64,000 bases of DNA from an uncultured Lachnospiraceae bacterium (GCA_910579395.1 CAJTUC010000008.1:50168-114167); one strand, 5' to 3'; shown: positions 27,035-36,484, counted from the first letter of the stretch. Program-made: numbers and translations. Notes: generated from the letters alone by a model not told the origin.

Positions 27035-27376
27035 ATGAAAAGAGGAGATATTTATTATGCCGACCTGCGGCCCGTTATCGGCTCGGAACAGGGTGGTGTC
27101 AGACCGGTGCTGATCATACAGAACGATGTTGGGAACAAACATAGCCCGACCGTCATTTGTGCGGCGATTACATCTAAAATGAATAAGGCAAAGCTGCCTA
27201 CCCATATCGAATTGAATGCGAATAAATATGATATGGTGAAAGATTCTGTAATTCTGCTTGAACAGCTCCGTACAATCGATAAAAAACGCCTGAAGGACAG
27301 AGTCTGTCATCTGGATCAGGAAATTATGAAAGAAGTCAATACGGGATTAATGGTCAGCCTTGAACTCAATACATAG
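27035..27376 (+). CDS. mazF: MazF/PemK-family endoribonuclease toxin (EndoA-like), no antitoxin seen
   Basis: Sequence-specific mRNA interferase. The 113-residue protein has the standard N-terminus [20 protein letters not shown], the core [12 protein letters not shown], the active-site region [10 protein letters not shown], the THIEL strand and the helix [13 protein letters not shown]. In Bacillus the order is alr-antitoxin-toxin. Here the 84 bp between alr and mazF contain no open frame, and no small ORF overlaps. A ribosome site GGAAG lies about 11 nt before the ATG. The toxin family call is firm; the antitoxin must be elsewhere, or the protein has become tame. Confidence 0.92.
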   Translation: MKRGDIYYADLRPVIGSEQGGVRPVLIIQNDVGNKHSPTVICAAITSKMNKAKLPTHIELNANKYDMVKDSVILLEQLRTIDKKRLKDRVCHLDQEIMKEVNTGLMVSLELNT

Positions 27377-27433
27377 GATGTTGAAAAGGTTGAAGATCAA
27401 GGTTTTAAAGACGAAAGAGAGGTAAATTTTTTA

Positions 27434-28843
27434 ATGGAGAACGGTGTCATGAACCCAAGAACAGTTTTGGTATTTCTGATACTGCTGTTTCTGGAAATGG
27501 TGGTCTATGGTTTCAATTCTGCGGTTCAGAACAGACATGAGCGCGAACAGGAAACGGAAGATGGGCAGAAAGAGCCGGACAAAAAAATGATACGCCTGCA
27601 GTATATGATGGATAATCCTGCCAAATATGCGAATGCGATACAGCTTGGCATTGTAACTGTTAATATGCTGTTCGGTGCGCTGTACCTTTACCGGTTGAAC
27701 AGTTATTTCGGTTATGTCGTATACCGGATGGCAGTCAATAACATAAGCGGACTGGCGGGCTGGCATATTCAGTGTTTAGCAGTTTTGACCGCGGTCATCG
27801 TAACAATCTGCCTTTTATACATAGTGCTTACATTTGGCGTACTGATTCCGAGAAAGGCGGCTTCCAGATATCCGGATGCGTGGATTCGGTTCTGTATTAC
27901 CCCCATTTATTATTATGTGCGGGTCGTAGCGCCTTTTACGGGGTTTGTTTCGGTATCGGCGAGAGGAAGCTTGCAACTGCTCGGAATCAAGGGACTGGAT
28001 GCGGCTGCAGATGTGACAGAAGAAGAAATCATTTCCCTGATCAATGTCGGTCATGAACAGGGTGTCCTCCTAGCGAGCGAAGCGGAAATGATCACCAATA
28101 TTTTCGAATACAGCGAAAAAGAAGCGAAGGATGTTATGGTAAACCGGAATAATATGATCGCACTCGACTGCAATGTGACGCTGCAGGAAGCGGCTGCCTT
28201 TATTCTGGAAGAGCACAACAGCCGTTTTCCGGTCTATCATGATACGATCGATCACATTGTCGGCATCCTGCATTTAAAGGATGTCATGCGGATGCAGATG
28301 AATGAGAAAATGATGAATAAGCCGATCGGAAAAATCAAAGGGCTGCTCAGGGAGCCTCTGTTCATTACCGAGACGAGAAAAATTGACGATTTATTAAAGA
28401 CCATGCAGAATGAAAAGATTCAGATGGCAATTGTGGTCGATGAGTACGGACAGACCGCCGGACTGCTTGCATTAGAGGATATTCTGGAGGAAATCGTCGG
28501 TAAGATTCAGGACGAATACGACGAGGAAGAAAGCTATATCAAAGAGAACGGACAAAACGAATATATTATTGACGGCATGATGCCGCTCGATGAACTGGAA
28601 GAACAGCTCGGCATTTCACTGGAAGAAGAAAATTTCGATACTGTGAACGGCTTTGTGATCTCCAGACTGGAGCATATACCGGAAGAGGGTGAAGAATTTG
28701 AGTTCCGGCAACAGGGTTATCTCTTTAAAATCCTGGAAGTAAAAGGCCGGATGATACAAAGTGTGCTTGCAGTGAAAATAACGGAGCCGGGGGCAGGCGA
28801 AGAAAAAAGTGATGGGACGGTTGAAGAAACGAAAGAAGAATGA
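27434..28843 (+). CDS. CNNM/CBS-domain membrane protein (hemolysin C / CorC family)
   Basis: A 469-residue protein proposed by family to take part in divalent-cation (Mg/Co) efflux or homeostasis. The N-terminus (about 1-180) is a DUF21/CNNM membrane domain. A CBS pair follows (about 215-350: ITNIFEYSEKEAKDVMVNR, SRFPVYHDTIDHIVGILHLKD, MAIVVDEYGQTAGLLALED), then a CorC_HlyC domain (about 365-450). The C-terminal tail is acidic. The N-terminal membrane domain has an insertion of charged residues (about 37-55) between the first two hydrophobic segments, which is a little unusual. Downstream of mazF and upstream of yebC. Confidence 0.9.
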   Translation: MENGVMNPRTVLVFLILLFLEMVVYGFNSAVQNRHEREQETEDGQKEPDKKMIRLQYMMDNPAKYANAIQLGIVTVNMLFGALYLYRLNSYFGYVVYRMAVNNISGLAGWHIQCLAVLTAVIVTICLLYIVLTFGVLIPRKAASRYPDAWIRFCITPIYYYVRVVAPFTGFVSVSARGSLQLLGIKGLDAAADVTEEEIISLINVGHEQGVLLASEAEMITNIFEYSEKEAKDVMVNRNNMIALDCNVTLQEAAAFILEEHNSRFPVYHDTIDHIVGILHLKDVMRMQMNEKMMNKPIGKIKGLLREPLFITETRKIDDLLKTMQNEKIQMAIVVDEYGQTAGLLALEDILEEIVGKIQDEYDEEESYIKENGQNEYIIDGMMPLDELEEQLGISLEEENFDTVNGFVISRLEHIPEEGEEFEFRQQGYLFKILEVKGRMIQSVLAVKITEPGAGEEKSDGTVEETKEE

Positions 28844-28897
28844 TAATATAGTAAAGTATCGAGAATAGCAGGATAAGGGACAAAGGAGAGGAAAAAG

Positions 28898-29641
28898 ATG
28901 TCAGGACATTCAAAGTTTGCGAATATTAAGCATAAGAAAGAGAAGAATGATGCGGCCAAGGGCAAGATTTTTACGATCATCGGAAGAGAAATTGCCGTTG
29001 CGGTAAAAGAGGGCGGACCGGATCCGAACAATAATTTTAAGCTGGCACAGGTCATTGCGAAGGCAAAAGCCAATAATATGCCGAATGATACGATTGAAAG
29101 AGGCATTAAGAAGGCTTCCGGCGACAATGACGGCGTTACTTATAAATATGTTACTTATGAAGGATATGGGCCGAACGGCATCGCAATCATTGTTGATGCG
29201 TTGACAGATAACAGCAACCGGACGGCTGCCAATGTAAGGAGCGCGTTTACCAAAGGACAGGGCAATATCGGAACACCCGGCTGTGTTTCCTTTATGTTCG
29301 ATAAAAGAGGGCTGATCATTGTAGATAAAGAAGAATGCGATATGGAAGCCGACGATCTGATGATGATGGCATTGGATGCCGGCGCAGAGGATTTTGCGGA
29401 GGAAGAGGACAGTTATGAAATTTATACGGCTCCGGATGATCTTGAAACGGTATCGGGCGCGTTGAAAGAAGCGAAGGTCGAGATGGTATCTTCGGAAGTG
29501 ACGATGATACCGCAGAACTGGGTGGAACTGACCGATGAGACCGCCGTTAAGAATCTGCAGAGAACGTTAGACTTGCTGGAAGACGACGATGATGTGCAGG
29601 CAGTGTACCATAATTGGGACTGGCAGGAGGAAAGAAGATGA
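28898..29641 (+). CDS. yebC: YebC/PmpR-family protein
   Basis: A 247-residue protein starting MSGHSKFANIKHKKEKND, the family signature, with KLAQVIAKAKANNMPNDTIER, YEGYGPNGIAIIVDALTDN and NRTAANVRSAFTKGQGNIG. The family includes a DNA-binding regulator group and a group reported to help ribosomes translate proline-rich stretches; which applies here cannot be told. The ribosome site AAAGGAGAGG is strong. Its stop codon overlaps the start of metY (ATGA), so translation of the two is coupled. Confidence 0.93.
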   Translation: MSGHSKFANIKHKKEKNDAAKGKIFTIIGREIAVAVKEGGPDPNNNFKLAQVIAKAKANNMPNDTIERGIKKASGDNDGVTYKYVTYEGYGPNGIAIIVDALTDNSNRTAANVRSAFTKGQGNIGTPGCVSFMFDKRGLIIVDKEECDMEADDLMMMALDAGAEDFAEEEDSYEIYTAPDDLETVSGALKEAKVEMVSSEVTMIPQNWVELTDETAVKNLQRTLDLLEDDDDVQAVYHNWDWQEERR

Positions 29642-30924
29642 GTAAACAATACGAGAAAGAAACGATCTGCGTGCAGTCGGGGTGGCAGCCTAAGAACGGG
29701 GAACCCCGTATTCTTCCGATTTACCAGAGCACCACATTTAAATACGAAACTTCGGAACAGATGGGAAGATTGTTCGATTTGGAGGAATCGGGATATTTCT
29801 ATACAAGACTGCAGAACCCGACCAATGACTATGTGGCTTCCAAAATCTGTGAACTGGAAGGCGGCGTGGCGGCAATGCTGACGTCTTCCGGACAGGCGGC
29901 AAATTATTATGCCGTATTCAATATCTGCGAGGCGGGCGACCATGTTGTGCTGTCCTCTACGGTATATGGCGGTACTTTTAATCTGATTACCTGTACGATG
30001 AAAAAGATGGGAATCGAATGCACCGTTGTGGATCCGGACGAAAGTGAAGAAGAGCTGCATAAAGCTTTCAAAGAAAATACGAAATGTGTTCTGGCGGAAA
30101 CGATTGCGAATCCTGCGCTCGTCGTGCTGGATATTGAGAAGTTCGCAAGACTGGCACACAGCCATCATGTACCGCTCATTATCGATAATACGTTTGCAAC
30201 GCCGATAAACTGCAATCCCTTTGAATGGGGAGCGGATATCGTGACCCATTCTACAACAAAATATATGGACGGCCATGCGATGTCAGTAGGCGGCTGCATC
30301 GTTGACTCCGGTAATTTTGACTGGACGGCATATCCTGAAAAATTTCCGGGACTTTGTACGCCGGATGAATCCTATCATGGAATCACTTATACGGAGAAAT
30401 TCGGCAGAGCCGCTTATATTACGAAAGCGACGACCCAGCTGATGCGGGACCTTGGTTCTATTCAGGCGCCGCAGAACGCGTTCCTTCTGAATGTCGGTCT
30501 TGAGACGCTGCCGCTCCGCATGGAAAGGCACTGTTACAATGCACAGAAAACGGCGGAATTTCTGGAGTCGCACGAGAAGGTGGCCTGGGTCAATTATCCG
30601 GGTCTAAAGAGCAATAAATATTATGAACTGGCGCAGAAATATATGCCGAATGGGACTTGCGGCGTTATTGCTTTCGGTCTAAAAGGCGGAAGAGAAGCGG
30701 CCTCTCAAATGATGGATAAGCTGAAGCTCGCAGCGATCGTTACCCATGTAGCGGATGCGAGGACCTGTGTTCTTCATCCTGCAAGCCACACGCACAGACA
30801 AATGAATGATGAACAACTGGTTGAAGCCGGTGTAGCGCCCGATTTGATCCGTCTTTCTGTCGGCATTGAGAATGTGAAAGATATCATTGCGGATTTGGAG
30901 CAGGCGCTCAGTCAGGTAGATTAA
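29638..30924 (+). CDS. metY: O-acetylhomoserine sulfhydrylase-family PLP enzyme
   Basis: Transsulfuration-family enzyme, 428 residues, that makes homocysteine from O-acetylhomoserine and sulfide, or a related thiol. The family start TICVQSGWQPKNGEPRILP is visible, with the strand EMTS-like region MLTSSGQAANYY, the PLP-contacting LIIDNTFATP, and the Schiff-base lysine in THSTTKYMDGHAMSVGG. Near the end, LHPASHTHRQM and RLSVGIENVKDIIADL bind the substrate carboxylate. I use ATG 29638 (GGAGGAAAG upstream), which overlaps the yebC stop. A cystathionine gamma-synthase activity is a possible alternative. Confidence 0.9.
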   Translation: MSKQYEKETICVQSGWQPKNGEPRILPIYQSTTFKYETSEQMGRLFDLEESGYFYTRLQNPTNDYVASKICELEGGVAAMLTSSGQAANYYAVFNICEAGDHVVLSSTVYGGTFNLITCTMKKMGIECTVVDPDESEEELHKAFKENTKCVLAETIANPALVVLDIEKFARLAHSHHVPLIIDNTFATPINCNPFEWGADIVTHSTTKYMDGHAMSVGGCIVDSGNFDWTAYPEKFPGLCTPDESYHGITYTEKFGRAAYITKATTQLMRDLGSIQAPQNAFLLNVGLETLPLRMERHCYNAQKTAEFLESHEKVAWVNYPGLKSNKYYELAQKYMPNGTCGVIAFGLKGGREAASQMMDKLKLAAIVTHVADARTCVLHPASHTHRQMNDEQLVEAGVAPDLIRLSVGIENVKDIIADLEQALSQVD

Positions 30925-30944
30925 GACGAAGGATAAAAGAAAAC

Positions 30945-32564
30945 ATGACATATAAAAAAACATGGCTGAGTTATCTGCTGTGGGCCGTATATACTTGTCT
31001 GACGGGAGTAATGCTTGCCAATTACGCAATCCTGTTTTGGCAGAAAAAAATCAATGATGTGGTATATTATGGTACGGCTTTTTTTGTTTTTTTCGTTTTT
31101 GCCGCAGCGGCGTTCTGCTATTTTCTGATTCGTAAGATATTCGGCGAAATCAGGACAGAATGTAAAATCAGCAGTCATACGAAGTCTTTATGGGAGATAT
31201 TTATTGCGCTCAGCCTCTTTTTTGCAGGCCTGCTGTACCGTGTATCTTTATATCTTCAGAATATTACGCTGCTCAAGGAGACATCGTATTATCAGCTTGC
31301 GACGGTGAAAGCGGAAGAAATTGCAGAACCGATGATACATGGAGCTTCCTATTTGTATACGATGTGCCTGTCTTTTGTGTTGTCTTTTCTGGGAAATAAG
31401 ATCATTGTGGCGGTCTGGATGCAGATTCTGATTCAGATGATTACGATTTTGCTCGCTTTTTTTGCGGTAAGGAGACTTGCAGGAAGTATTCCTGCCTGTA
31501 TTACGATGCTCGTATTGGCTCTCTCGTCCGTTTATGCGGGACAGATTCTGACGATGACGCCGGAAAGTCTGCTCTTTGCTTTATATTTGATGGGAATGTT
31601 CATTGTCGGCGGTCATGTGAAAAACGTCTGCAGAGGCTGCTGCAGAAGGTCATCCGCCGTCTATGGGGCTTTGTTTTCTGGATTTGTGATAGGTTTTCTG
31701 ACATATCTGGATGCGGTTTCGCTGACGTTGGTCGTCTTTTTGTTTGGCTTTCTGACGGGGTTCCGTGAAACGGACGCGGAGCAAAAGTGCGGAGACAGGA
31801 CTTTCAGGCATGGTAATGCAGGTTTTTCCGTTCTGCTCATTCTGGCTGCCATTGTGGCGGGAATACTTACTTTTGCCGGGATGCTCGTATTGAATGCGTA
31901 TAGCTTTTATGAAGAGACTGGTGCGATGGCAGAGGCTCTGCTCGTATTTTACAGGACAAATTTTCAGATAGATTATGTATTCTACCGGACGGAATTTTCT
32001 GTGGTGGAATGCTTTATCATTGTAATTCTGGCAGCTTTTTTGATCGCAGCTTTCTGGAATCGGAGAAAAGTGCAGAATGTTTCGCCCTGGATATGTCTGA
32101 TGCTTTTACTTGCGCCGACACCGCTTACCGCTCAGGGGGTATTATCCTGCCAGGCCTGGTCCGTCTTTATATGGAGCGTGCTGGCCGGTATCGGTGTGCA
32201 GCAAAGTTTCGTATGGGAGACAGCGCCTGCAAGAGAACGCTGTACGGAGGAAAAAACAGCGCTTATGAAAGAAACGCCGATAGAGACAGTACCGGTTTCT
32301 GAGAAAGAAGCTTCTATGGAACCAGTACCGGTTTCTGAGAAAGAAGCTTCTATGGAACCAGTATCGGTTTCGGGGAAAGAAACTTTCATGGAATCCGTTC
32401 CGGTATTGGATGAAGTTCCGGTCAGGAAGCCGCGTTTTCTGGAAAATCCTCTGCCGCTGCCGAAGAAGCATGAGAAGCGGACGATGGATTATCAGTACGA
32501 AGTCATGGAAGCGGAAATGAGATTTGACTTTGAAGTTGATGAGAATGACGATTTCGACATATGA
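30945..32564 (+). CDS. Polytopic membrane protein with cytoplasmic tandem-repeat tail
   Basis: A 539-residue protein. Residues 1 to about 420 contain around ten to twelve membrane segments in a GT-C-like arrangement; no catalytic motif was identified. The tail (about 425-539) is acidic and soluble, with three copies of a 12-residue repeat PVSEKEASMEPV (about residues 450-485). The tail ends DFEVDENDDFDI. Gene lies 20 bp after metY and ends at a strong terminator, so it may be read with yebC-metY. Function unknown; lipid-linked sugar transfer is only a guess from topology. Confidence 0.65.
   Translation: MTYKKTWLSYLLWAVYTCLTGVMLANYAILFWQKKINDVVYYGTAFFVFFVFAAAAFCYFLIRKIFGEIRTECKISSHTKSLWEIFIALSLFFAGLLYRVSLYLQNITLLKETSYYQLATVKAEEIAEPMIHGASYLYTMCLSFVLSFLGNKIIVAVWMQILIQMITILLAFFAVRRLAGSIPACITMLVLALSSVYAGQILTMTPESLLFALYLMGMFIVGGHVKNVCRGCCRRSSAVYGALFSGFVIGFLTYLDAVSLTLVVFLFGFLTGFRETDAEQKCGDRTFRHGNAGFSVLLILAAIVAGILTFAGMLVLNAYSFYEETGAMAEALLVFYRTNFQIDYVFYRTEFSVVECFIIVILAAFLIAAFWNRRKVQNVSPWICLMLLLAPTPLTAQGVLSCQAWSVFIWSVLAGIGVQQSFVWETAPARERCTEEKTALMKETPIETVPVSEKEASMEPVPVSEKEASMEPVSVSGKETFMESVPVLDEVPVRKPRFLENPLPLPKKHEKRTMDYQYEVMEAEMRFDFEVDENDDFDI
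32292..32399 (+). repeat. In-frame 36-bp tandem repeat, 3 copies
   Basis: Copies at 32292-32327, 32328-32363 and 32364-32399. The first two are identical or nearly so; the third is diverged. Each encodes PVSEKEASMEPV or a variant. The near identity of the first two suggests a recent duplication. Confidence 0.9.
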
Positions 32565-32593
32565 TGAATAAAAAAAAGAATATAACAAAGACT

Positions 32594-32626
32594 AAAAGAG
32601 AATCGCGGTTCGTGATTCTCTTTTTT
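32594..32626 (+). terminator. Rho-independent terminator
   Basis: AAGAGAATC pairs with GATTCTCTT around a short GC loop within 32594-32626 and is followed by a run of T. It closes the yebC-metY-membrane protein unit. Confidence 0.88.
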
Positions 32627-32688
32627 GACGATATTGAGAAGTTACGATAATCGCAGCGGTAAGATAAAAGAAAGGCGGACATACGGCA

Positions 32689-33501
32689 ATGGGAAATAAG
32701 CAGGAAAGCAGTAAACAGAGCAATAGTAAACAAAATGGCAATAAGCAGGACAACAAACAGAATAGCAGGAAAGAAAGAAACGAAAGAGAGGGAAAGGAAG
32801 AAGAACGTAAAGCATCCAAAGCGGAGGCAGAGAAGCACAGGGATGAGAGGATTGAAACGACAGGACAGTTGACGCTTGATGAAAGCGAATCACAGCACAA
32901 TATCCACCTGATCACGATCATCGGAGAAATCGAGGGACACGATAATCTGAGCAGCTCTTCCAAAACAACGAAATATGAGCATATTCTTCCGCAGCTTGCG
33001 GCGATTGAGGACAGTAAAAAAATTGACGGTGTTTTGATTCTGTTAAATACGATGGGTGGTGATGTGGAAGCCGGGCTGGCAATTGCAGAGATGATTTCTT
33101 CCCTGAGCAAACCGACGGTATCCCTTGTGCTCGGCGGAAGTCATTCTATTGGCGTACCGATTGCGGTCAGTACGGATTATTCCTATATCGTACCGACAGG
33201 AACGATGGTCATTCATCCGGTAAGATTGAACGGTATGGTCATTGGCGTACAGCAGACTTTTGATTATTTTAAACAGATTCAGAACCGGATTACAGGATTC
33301 GTATGCGGGCATTGCAAAATTTCCAAAATGCGTCTGGAAGAACTGATGATGGAGACAGGAATGCTGACAAAGGATGTTGGGACCGTTTTGGTCGGTAAGG
33401 AGGCGGTCGAAGAAGGTATTATTAATGAAGTGGGCGGAATCAGCGATGCTATCGGCCATCTTCATGATATGGTGGAAAGGAGAAAGGCGGATACAAAATA
33501 A
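32689..33501 (+). CDS. ClpP-like serine protease of the TepA/YmfB type
   Basis: A 270-residue protein of the ClpP/crotonase fold. After a low-complexity N-terminus very rich in Lys, Asn, Gln and Ser (1 to about 55), the ClpP-like domain (about 70-255) shows LLNTMGGDVEAGLAIAEMI, GGSHSIGVPIAVS with the nucleophile Ser, and MVIHPVRLNG with the His; KDVG may hold the Asp. In Bacillus this gene (tepA) also sits directly before spoIIIE, as here, supporting the call. Regulatory ClpX-binding loops are not obvious. The polar N-terminal tail is unusual. Terminator upstream and promoter downstream leave it as a single gene. Confidence 0.82.
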   Translation: MGNKQESSKQSNSKQNGNKQDNKQNSRKERNEREGKEEERKASKAEAEKHRDERIETTGQLTLDESESQHNIHLITIIGEIEGHDNLSSSSKTTKYEHILPQLAAIEDSKKIDGVLILLNTMGGDVEAGLAIAEMISSLSKPTVSLVLGGSHSIGVPIAVSTDYSYIVPTGTMVIHPVRLNGMVIGVQQTFDYFKQIQNRITGFVCGHCKISKMRLEELMMETGMLTKDVGTVLVGKEAVEEGIINEVGGISDAIGHLHDMVERRKADTK

Positions 33502-33504
33502 AGG

Positions 33505-33533
33505 ATGACAAGTAAATTTGAAAATGATATACT
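33505..33533 (+). promoter_or_regulatory. Sigma-A-like promoter of ftsK/spoIIIE
   Basis: ATGACA (33505-33510), 17-nt spacer, TATACT (33528-33533) with an upstream TG (extended -10). It begins right after the stop of the TepA-like gene. Transcription would start near 33540, at the first bases of the structured leader. Confidence 0.65.
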
Positions 33534-33537
33534 AGTA

Positions 33538-33643
33538 TGAAGAGATTTTTTGAGGCATCTGAAAAACGCTGCCTGAGAAAATCTACGATTTGCTTTGCAG
33601 ATTTCCTTCAAACCAAAGAATGCCCTGAAGGACGGGCATTCTT
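33538..33643 (+). ncRNA. Structured leader element, copy 2 (three-way junction plus hairpin, before ftsK)
   Basis: Outer stem TGAAG (33538-33542) with CTTCA (33606-33610). Inside, a long hairpin pairs 33543-33557 with 33570-33584 (14 of 15 positions, one G-U), and a short hairpin GATTTGC (33587-33593) pairs with GCAGATT (33597-33603). A separate hairpin follows: AAGAATGCCC (33616-33625) with GGGCATTCTT (33634-33643). It lies entirely in the predicted 5' leader of ftsK, whose ATG is 90 bp on. The same plan with different bases occurs at 46142-46243. Confidence 0.65.
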
Positions 33644-33733
33644 CGTCATAGTTTGAGATGCTGAAAAAGGTATCGCGATAAATGCGGTTAGATGAGAGAT
33701 TGCGGCATTTAAGTACGAAATGGAGAGATATGT

Positions 33734-36436
33734 ATGGCAGCGAGTCAGGGAACGAGAAAGAGGAGTTCCGGGACTTCCAGTAGAAATTCCAGTTCCAATA
33801 GGAAAAGAACGGCAAACAGCAGGAGCAGAAGCGGCGCTGGCAGTAAAAGGCGTGGAGAACCAATGGATGTTGCGATTCGCAATGAGATTATTCTGATTGC
33901 GTTTTTGGCGATTTCTGTAATCTTATTTTTGTGTAATTTCGGCATCGTCGGAAAATTCGGCGATATGGTCAGTACGTTTATGTTCGGCGTATTCGGATTA
34001 ATGGCATATGTTATACCCGTGATTATTTTTCTGGCAATTGGGTTTGGGATATCTAATGTTGGTGATAATATTGCAACTAGAAAACTGGTCGCGGGAATTG
34101 TTTTGATCTTAATCGTGAGTATGATTTTTGAATTGGTAAGCGCGGGATATACGGAGACGGACACTTACCAGTTCAAAGAAATTTATGCGCGATGCAGCGA
34201 GAACCGAAACGGCGGCGGCGTTCTTGCGGGCTCCGCCGCTTTTGCACTTTATAAGATGCTTGGCATGGTAGGAACCGTACTTGCCATGCTCGTTATCGGA
34301 ATTATCTGTGTCGTTATCGTGTCTGATAAATCTTTCCTGAACGGCGTTGCAAGCCAGGGCAGGAAGGTTTATGAGCGTTCCAGAGAAGATGCCGCATACC
34401 GGCGCGAACGCTCAAGAGAAAGAAGAGAGGAAATGGAGCAGCGCCGTATTCTGGAAGAAGAACGGAGAAGGCAGCTGGAAGAGGAAAGGGAAAACGAAAA
34501 AATTCTCAGGATGGACAAAAAAGTTTCCGGCGTTATGCTGGACACTGCATTGGGAACAGGACGCGATGAAAGGGTTAGAGAGGAAGCAGCCCATATCCGG
34601 GATGATGTACATGAAATTATGATAAGCGATGATATGGAAGAGGAAGAATTACCGGTCATCAGGGAGCAGGATACATACCATATGATTGAAAATGAGTCGG
34701 ATGAACTGGATGAGATTCGATTCCCGGCGGAAGAGGAAGAAGAGGAAACGGAAATAGAGGAAGATTTTTCTGAGCCGTTGAAGCCACAGGATTCCTATAC
34801 ATTGCAGATGGGGAACAGTATGCCTTCTGAAAATTCGGCTATGAGAGAACGGCCTGCAGCAAGGATGCCGGAGAAGTCCTCTGCCGCAGACGACGTTACG
34901 GAAAGAAAACAGGCTTCAGGAAGCGGAAATCCAGTACAGGCGGCGGCGACAATGCCGAAGCAGTACCGTTTCCCGCCCCTGAATCTTTTGGCGAAAGGCA
35001 AAGGGAAAAATAACGGTAATTTCAGTAAAGAACTGAACGAAACGGCGGCGAGATTACAGCAGACACTTGCGACTTTCGGCGTCCGGGTAACGATTACGGA
35101 TATCAGTCAGGGCCCTTCCGTGACAAGATATGAGATGCAGCCTGAGCAGGGTGTGAAGGTAAGCAAGATCGTGGGACTGGCGGATGACATCAAGCTGAAT
35201 CTTGCGGCAACGGATATTCGTATTGAAGCGCCGATTCCCGGTAAAGCAGCCGTCGGCATTGAGGTTCCGAATAAGGAAAATTCTGCGGTCGCTCTGCGTG
35301 ATCTGCTGGAGTCGAAAGAATTTAAAGAATTTCCGTCAAACCTTGCCTTTGCGGTAGGAAAGGATATTGCCGGCAAGATTGTGACGACGGACATTGCCAA
35401 GATGCCCCATATGCTGATCGCGGGCGCAACGGGATCCGGTAAATCCGTCTGTATCAATACGATCATTATGGGAGTTTTATATAAAGCGCATCCGGATGAT
35501 GTGAAATTGATCATGATAGATCCGAAGGTCGTGGAACTGAGTGTTTATAACGGCATTCCACACTTACTTATTCCGGTCGTGACGGATCCGAAAAAAGCGG
35601 CCGCGGCACTGCATTGGGGTGTTGCGGAGATGACCGACCGCTATAAGAAATTTGCGGATTATAATGTGCGCGATTTAAAAGGCTATAATAAGAAAGTTGA
35701 AGAGATGAGGGAGAAAGGCGATGCCGATGCGCCGGCTAAACTGCCGCAGATTCTGATCATCGTAGATGAGCTTGCGGATTTGATGATGGTAGCGCCGGGA
35801 GAGGTCGAAGAGTCTATCTGCCGTCTGGCGCAGCTTGCAAGAGCCTGCGGCATTCATCTGATCATTGCGACGCAGAGACCTTCCGTAGATGTAATTACCG
35901 GTCTGATCAAAGCCAATATGCCGAGCCGGATCGCATTTGCGGTATCCAGCGGTGTCGATTCCAGAACGATTCTGGACATGGTCGGCGCGGAGAAACTTCT
36001 TGGCAAAGGCGATATGCTCTTTTATCCACAGGGTTATCCGAAGCCTGCCAGGGTGCAGGGCGCTTTTGTCTCCGATAAGGAGGTTTCGGATGTCGTTGAT
36101 TTCCTGAAAAATCAGGCAATCGGCAATGTTTACAGCGAAGATGTGGAAGAAAAGATCAAGAACATGGGAAGTTCTTCCGCTGAGGGCGGTGCAGGAGCTT
36201 CAGGCTCCGGTTCGGAATATGACCAGTATTTTGCCGAGGCAGGCCGCTTTATCATTGATAAGGACAAAGCATCCATCGGAATGCTGCAGAGAGTTTTTAA
36301 AATCGGATTTAACAGAGCTGCAAGAATTATGGACCAGCTGTGTGAAGCCGGTGTCGTAGGAGAAGAAGAGGGAACAAAGCCGCGCAAGGTGCTGATGTCT
36401 TTGGAAGAATTTGAACAGCTCATAGAAGAAATCTGA
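33734..36436 (+). CDS. ftsK: DNA translocase FtsK/SpoIIIE
   Basis: Septum-located DNA pump that clears chromosome from the division or sporulation septum. The 900-residue protein has a basic Ser/Arg-rich N-terminus, four membrane segments (about 50-190), a long charged linker (about 210-420), then alpha/beta/RecA motor: Walker A GATGSGKSVC (K570), Walker B ILIIVDELADLMMV, and IATQRPSVDVITGLIKANMP. The last 70 residues form the DNA-reading winged-helix gamma domain (GMLQRVFKIGFNRAARIMDQL). Other sporulation genes in the window suggest SpoIIIE function, but one copy may serve both roles. Confidence 0.95.
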   Translation: MAASQGTRKRSSGTSSRNSSSNRKRTANSRSRSGAGSKRRGEPMDVAIRNEIILIAFLAISVILFLCNFGIVGKFGDMVSTFMFGVFGLMAYVIPVIIFLAIGFGISNVGDNIATRKLVAGIVLILIVSMIFELVSAGYTETDTYQFKEIYARCSENRNGGGVLAGSAAFALYKMLGMVGTVLAMLVIGIICVVIVSDKSFLNGVASQGRKVYERSREDAAYRRERSRERREEMEQRRILEEERRRQLEEERENEKILRMDKKVSGVMLDTALGTGRDERVREEAAHIRDDVHEIMISDDMEEEELPVIREQDTYHMIENESDELDEIRFPAEEEEEETEIEEDFSEPLKPQDSYTLQMGNSMPSENSAMRERPAARMPEKSSAADDVTERKQASGSGNPVQAAATMPKQYRFPPLNLLAKGKGKNNGNFSKELNETAARLQQTLATFGVRVTITDISQGPSVTRYEMQPEQGVKVSKIVGLADDIKLNLAATDIRIEAPIPGKAAVGIEVPNKENSAVALRDLLESKEFKEFPSNLAFAVGKDIAGKIVTTDIAKMPHMLIAGATGSGKSVCINTIIMGVLYKAHPDDVKLIMIDPKVVELSVYNGIPHLLIPVVTDPKKAAAALHWGVAEMTDRYKKFADYNVRDLKGYNKKVEEMREKGDADAPAKLPQILIIVDELADLMMVAPGEVEESICRLAQLARACGIHLIIATQRPSVDVITGLIKANMPSRIAFAVSSGVDSRTILDMVGAEKLLGKGDMLFYPQGYPKPARVQGAFVSDKEVSDVVDFLKNQAIGNVYSEDVEEKIKNMGSSSAEGGAGASGSGSEYDQYFAEAGRFIIDKDKASIGMLQRVFKIGFNRAARIMDQLCEAGVVGEEEGTKPRKVLMSLEEFEQLIEEI

Positions 36437-36484
36437 ACGATATGAGAAGGCGGCGCATGTTGAGAGAAAGGTATGGTTATTAAA

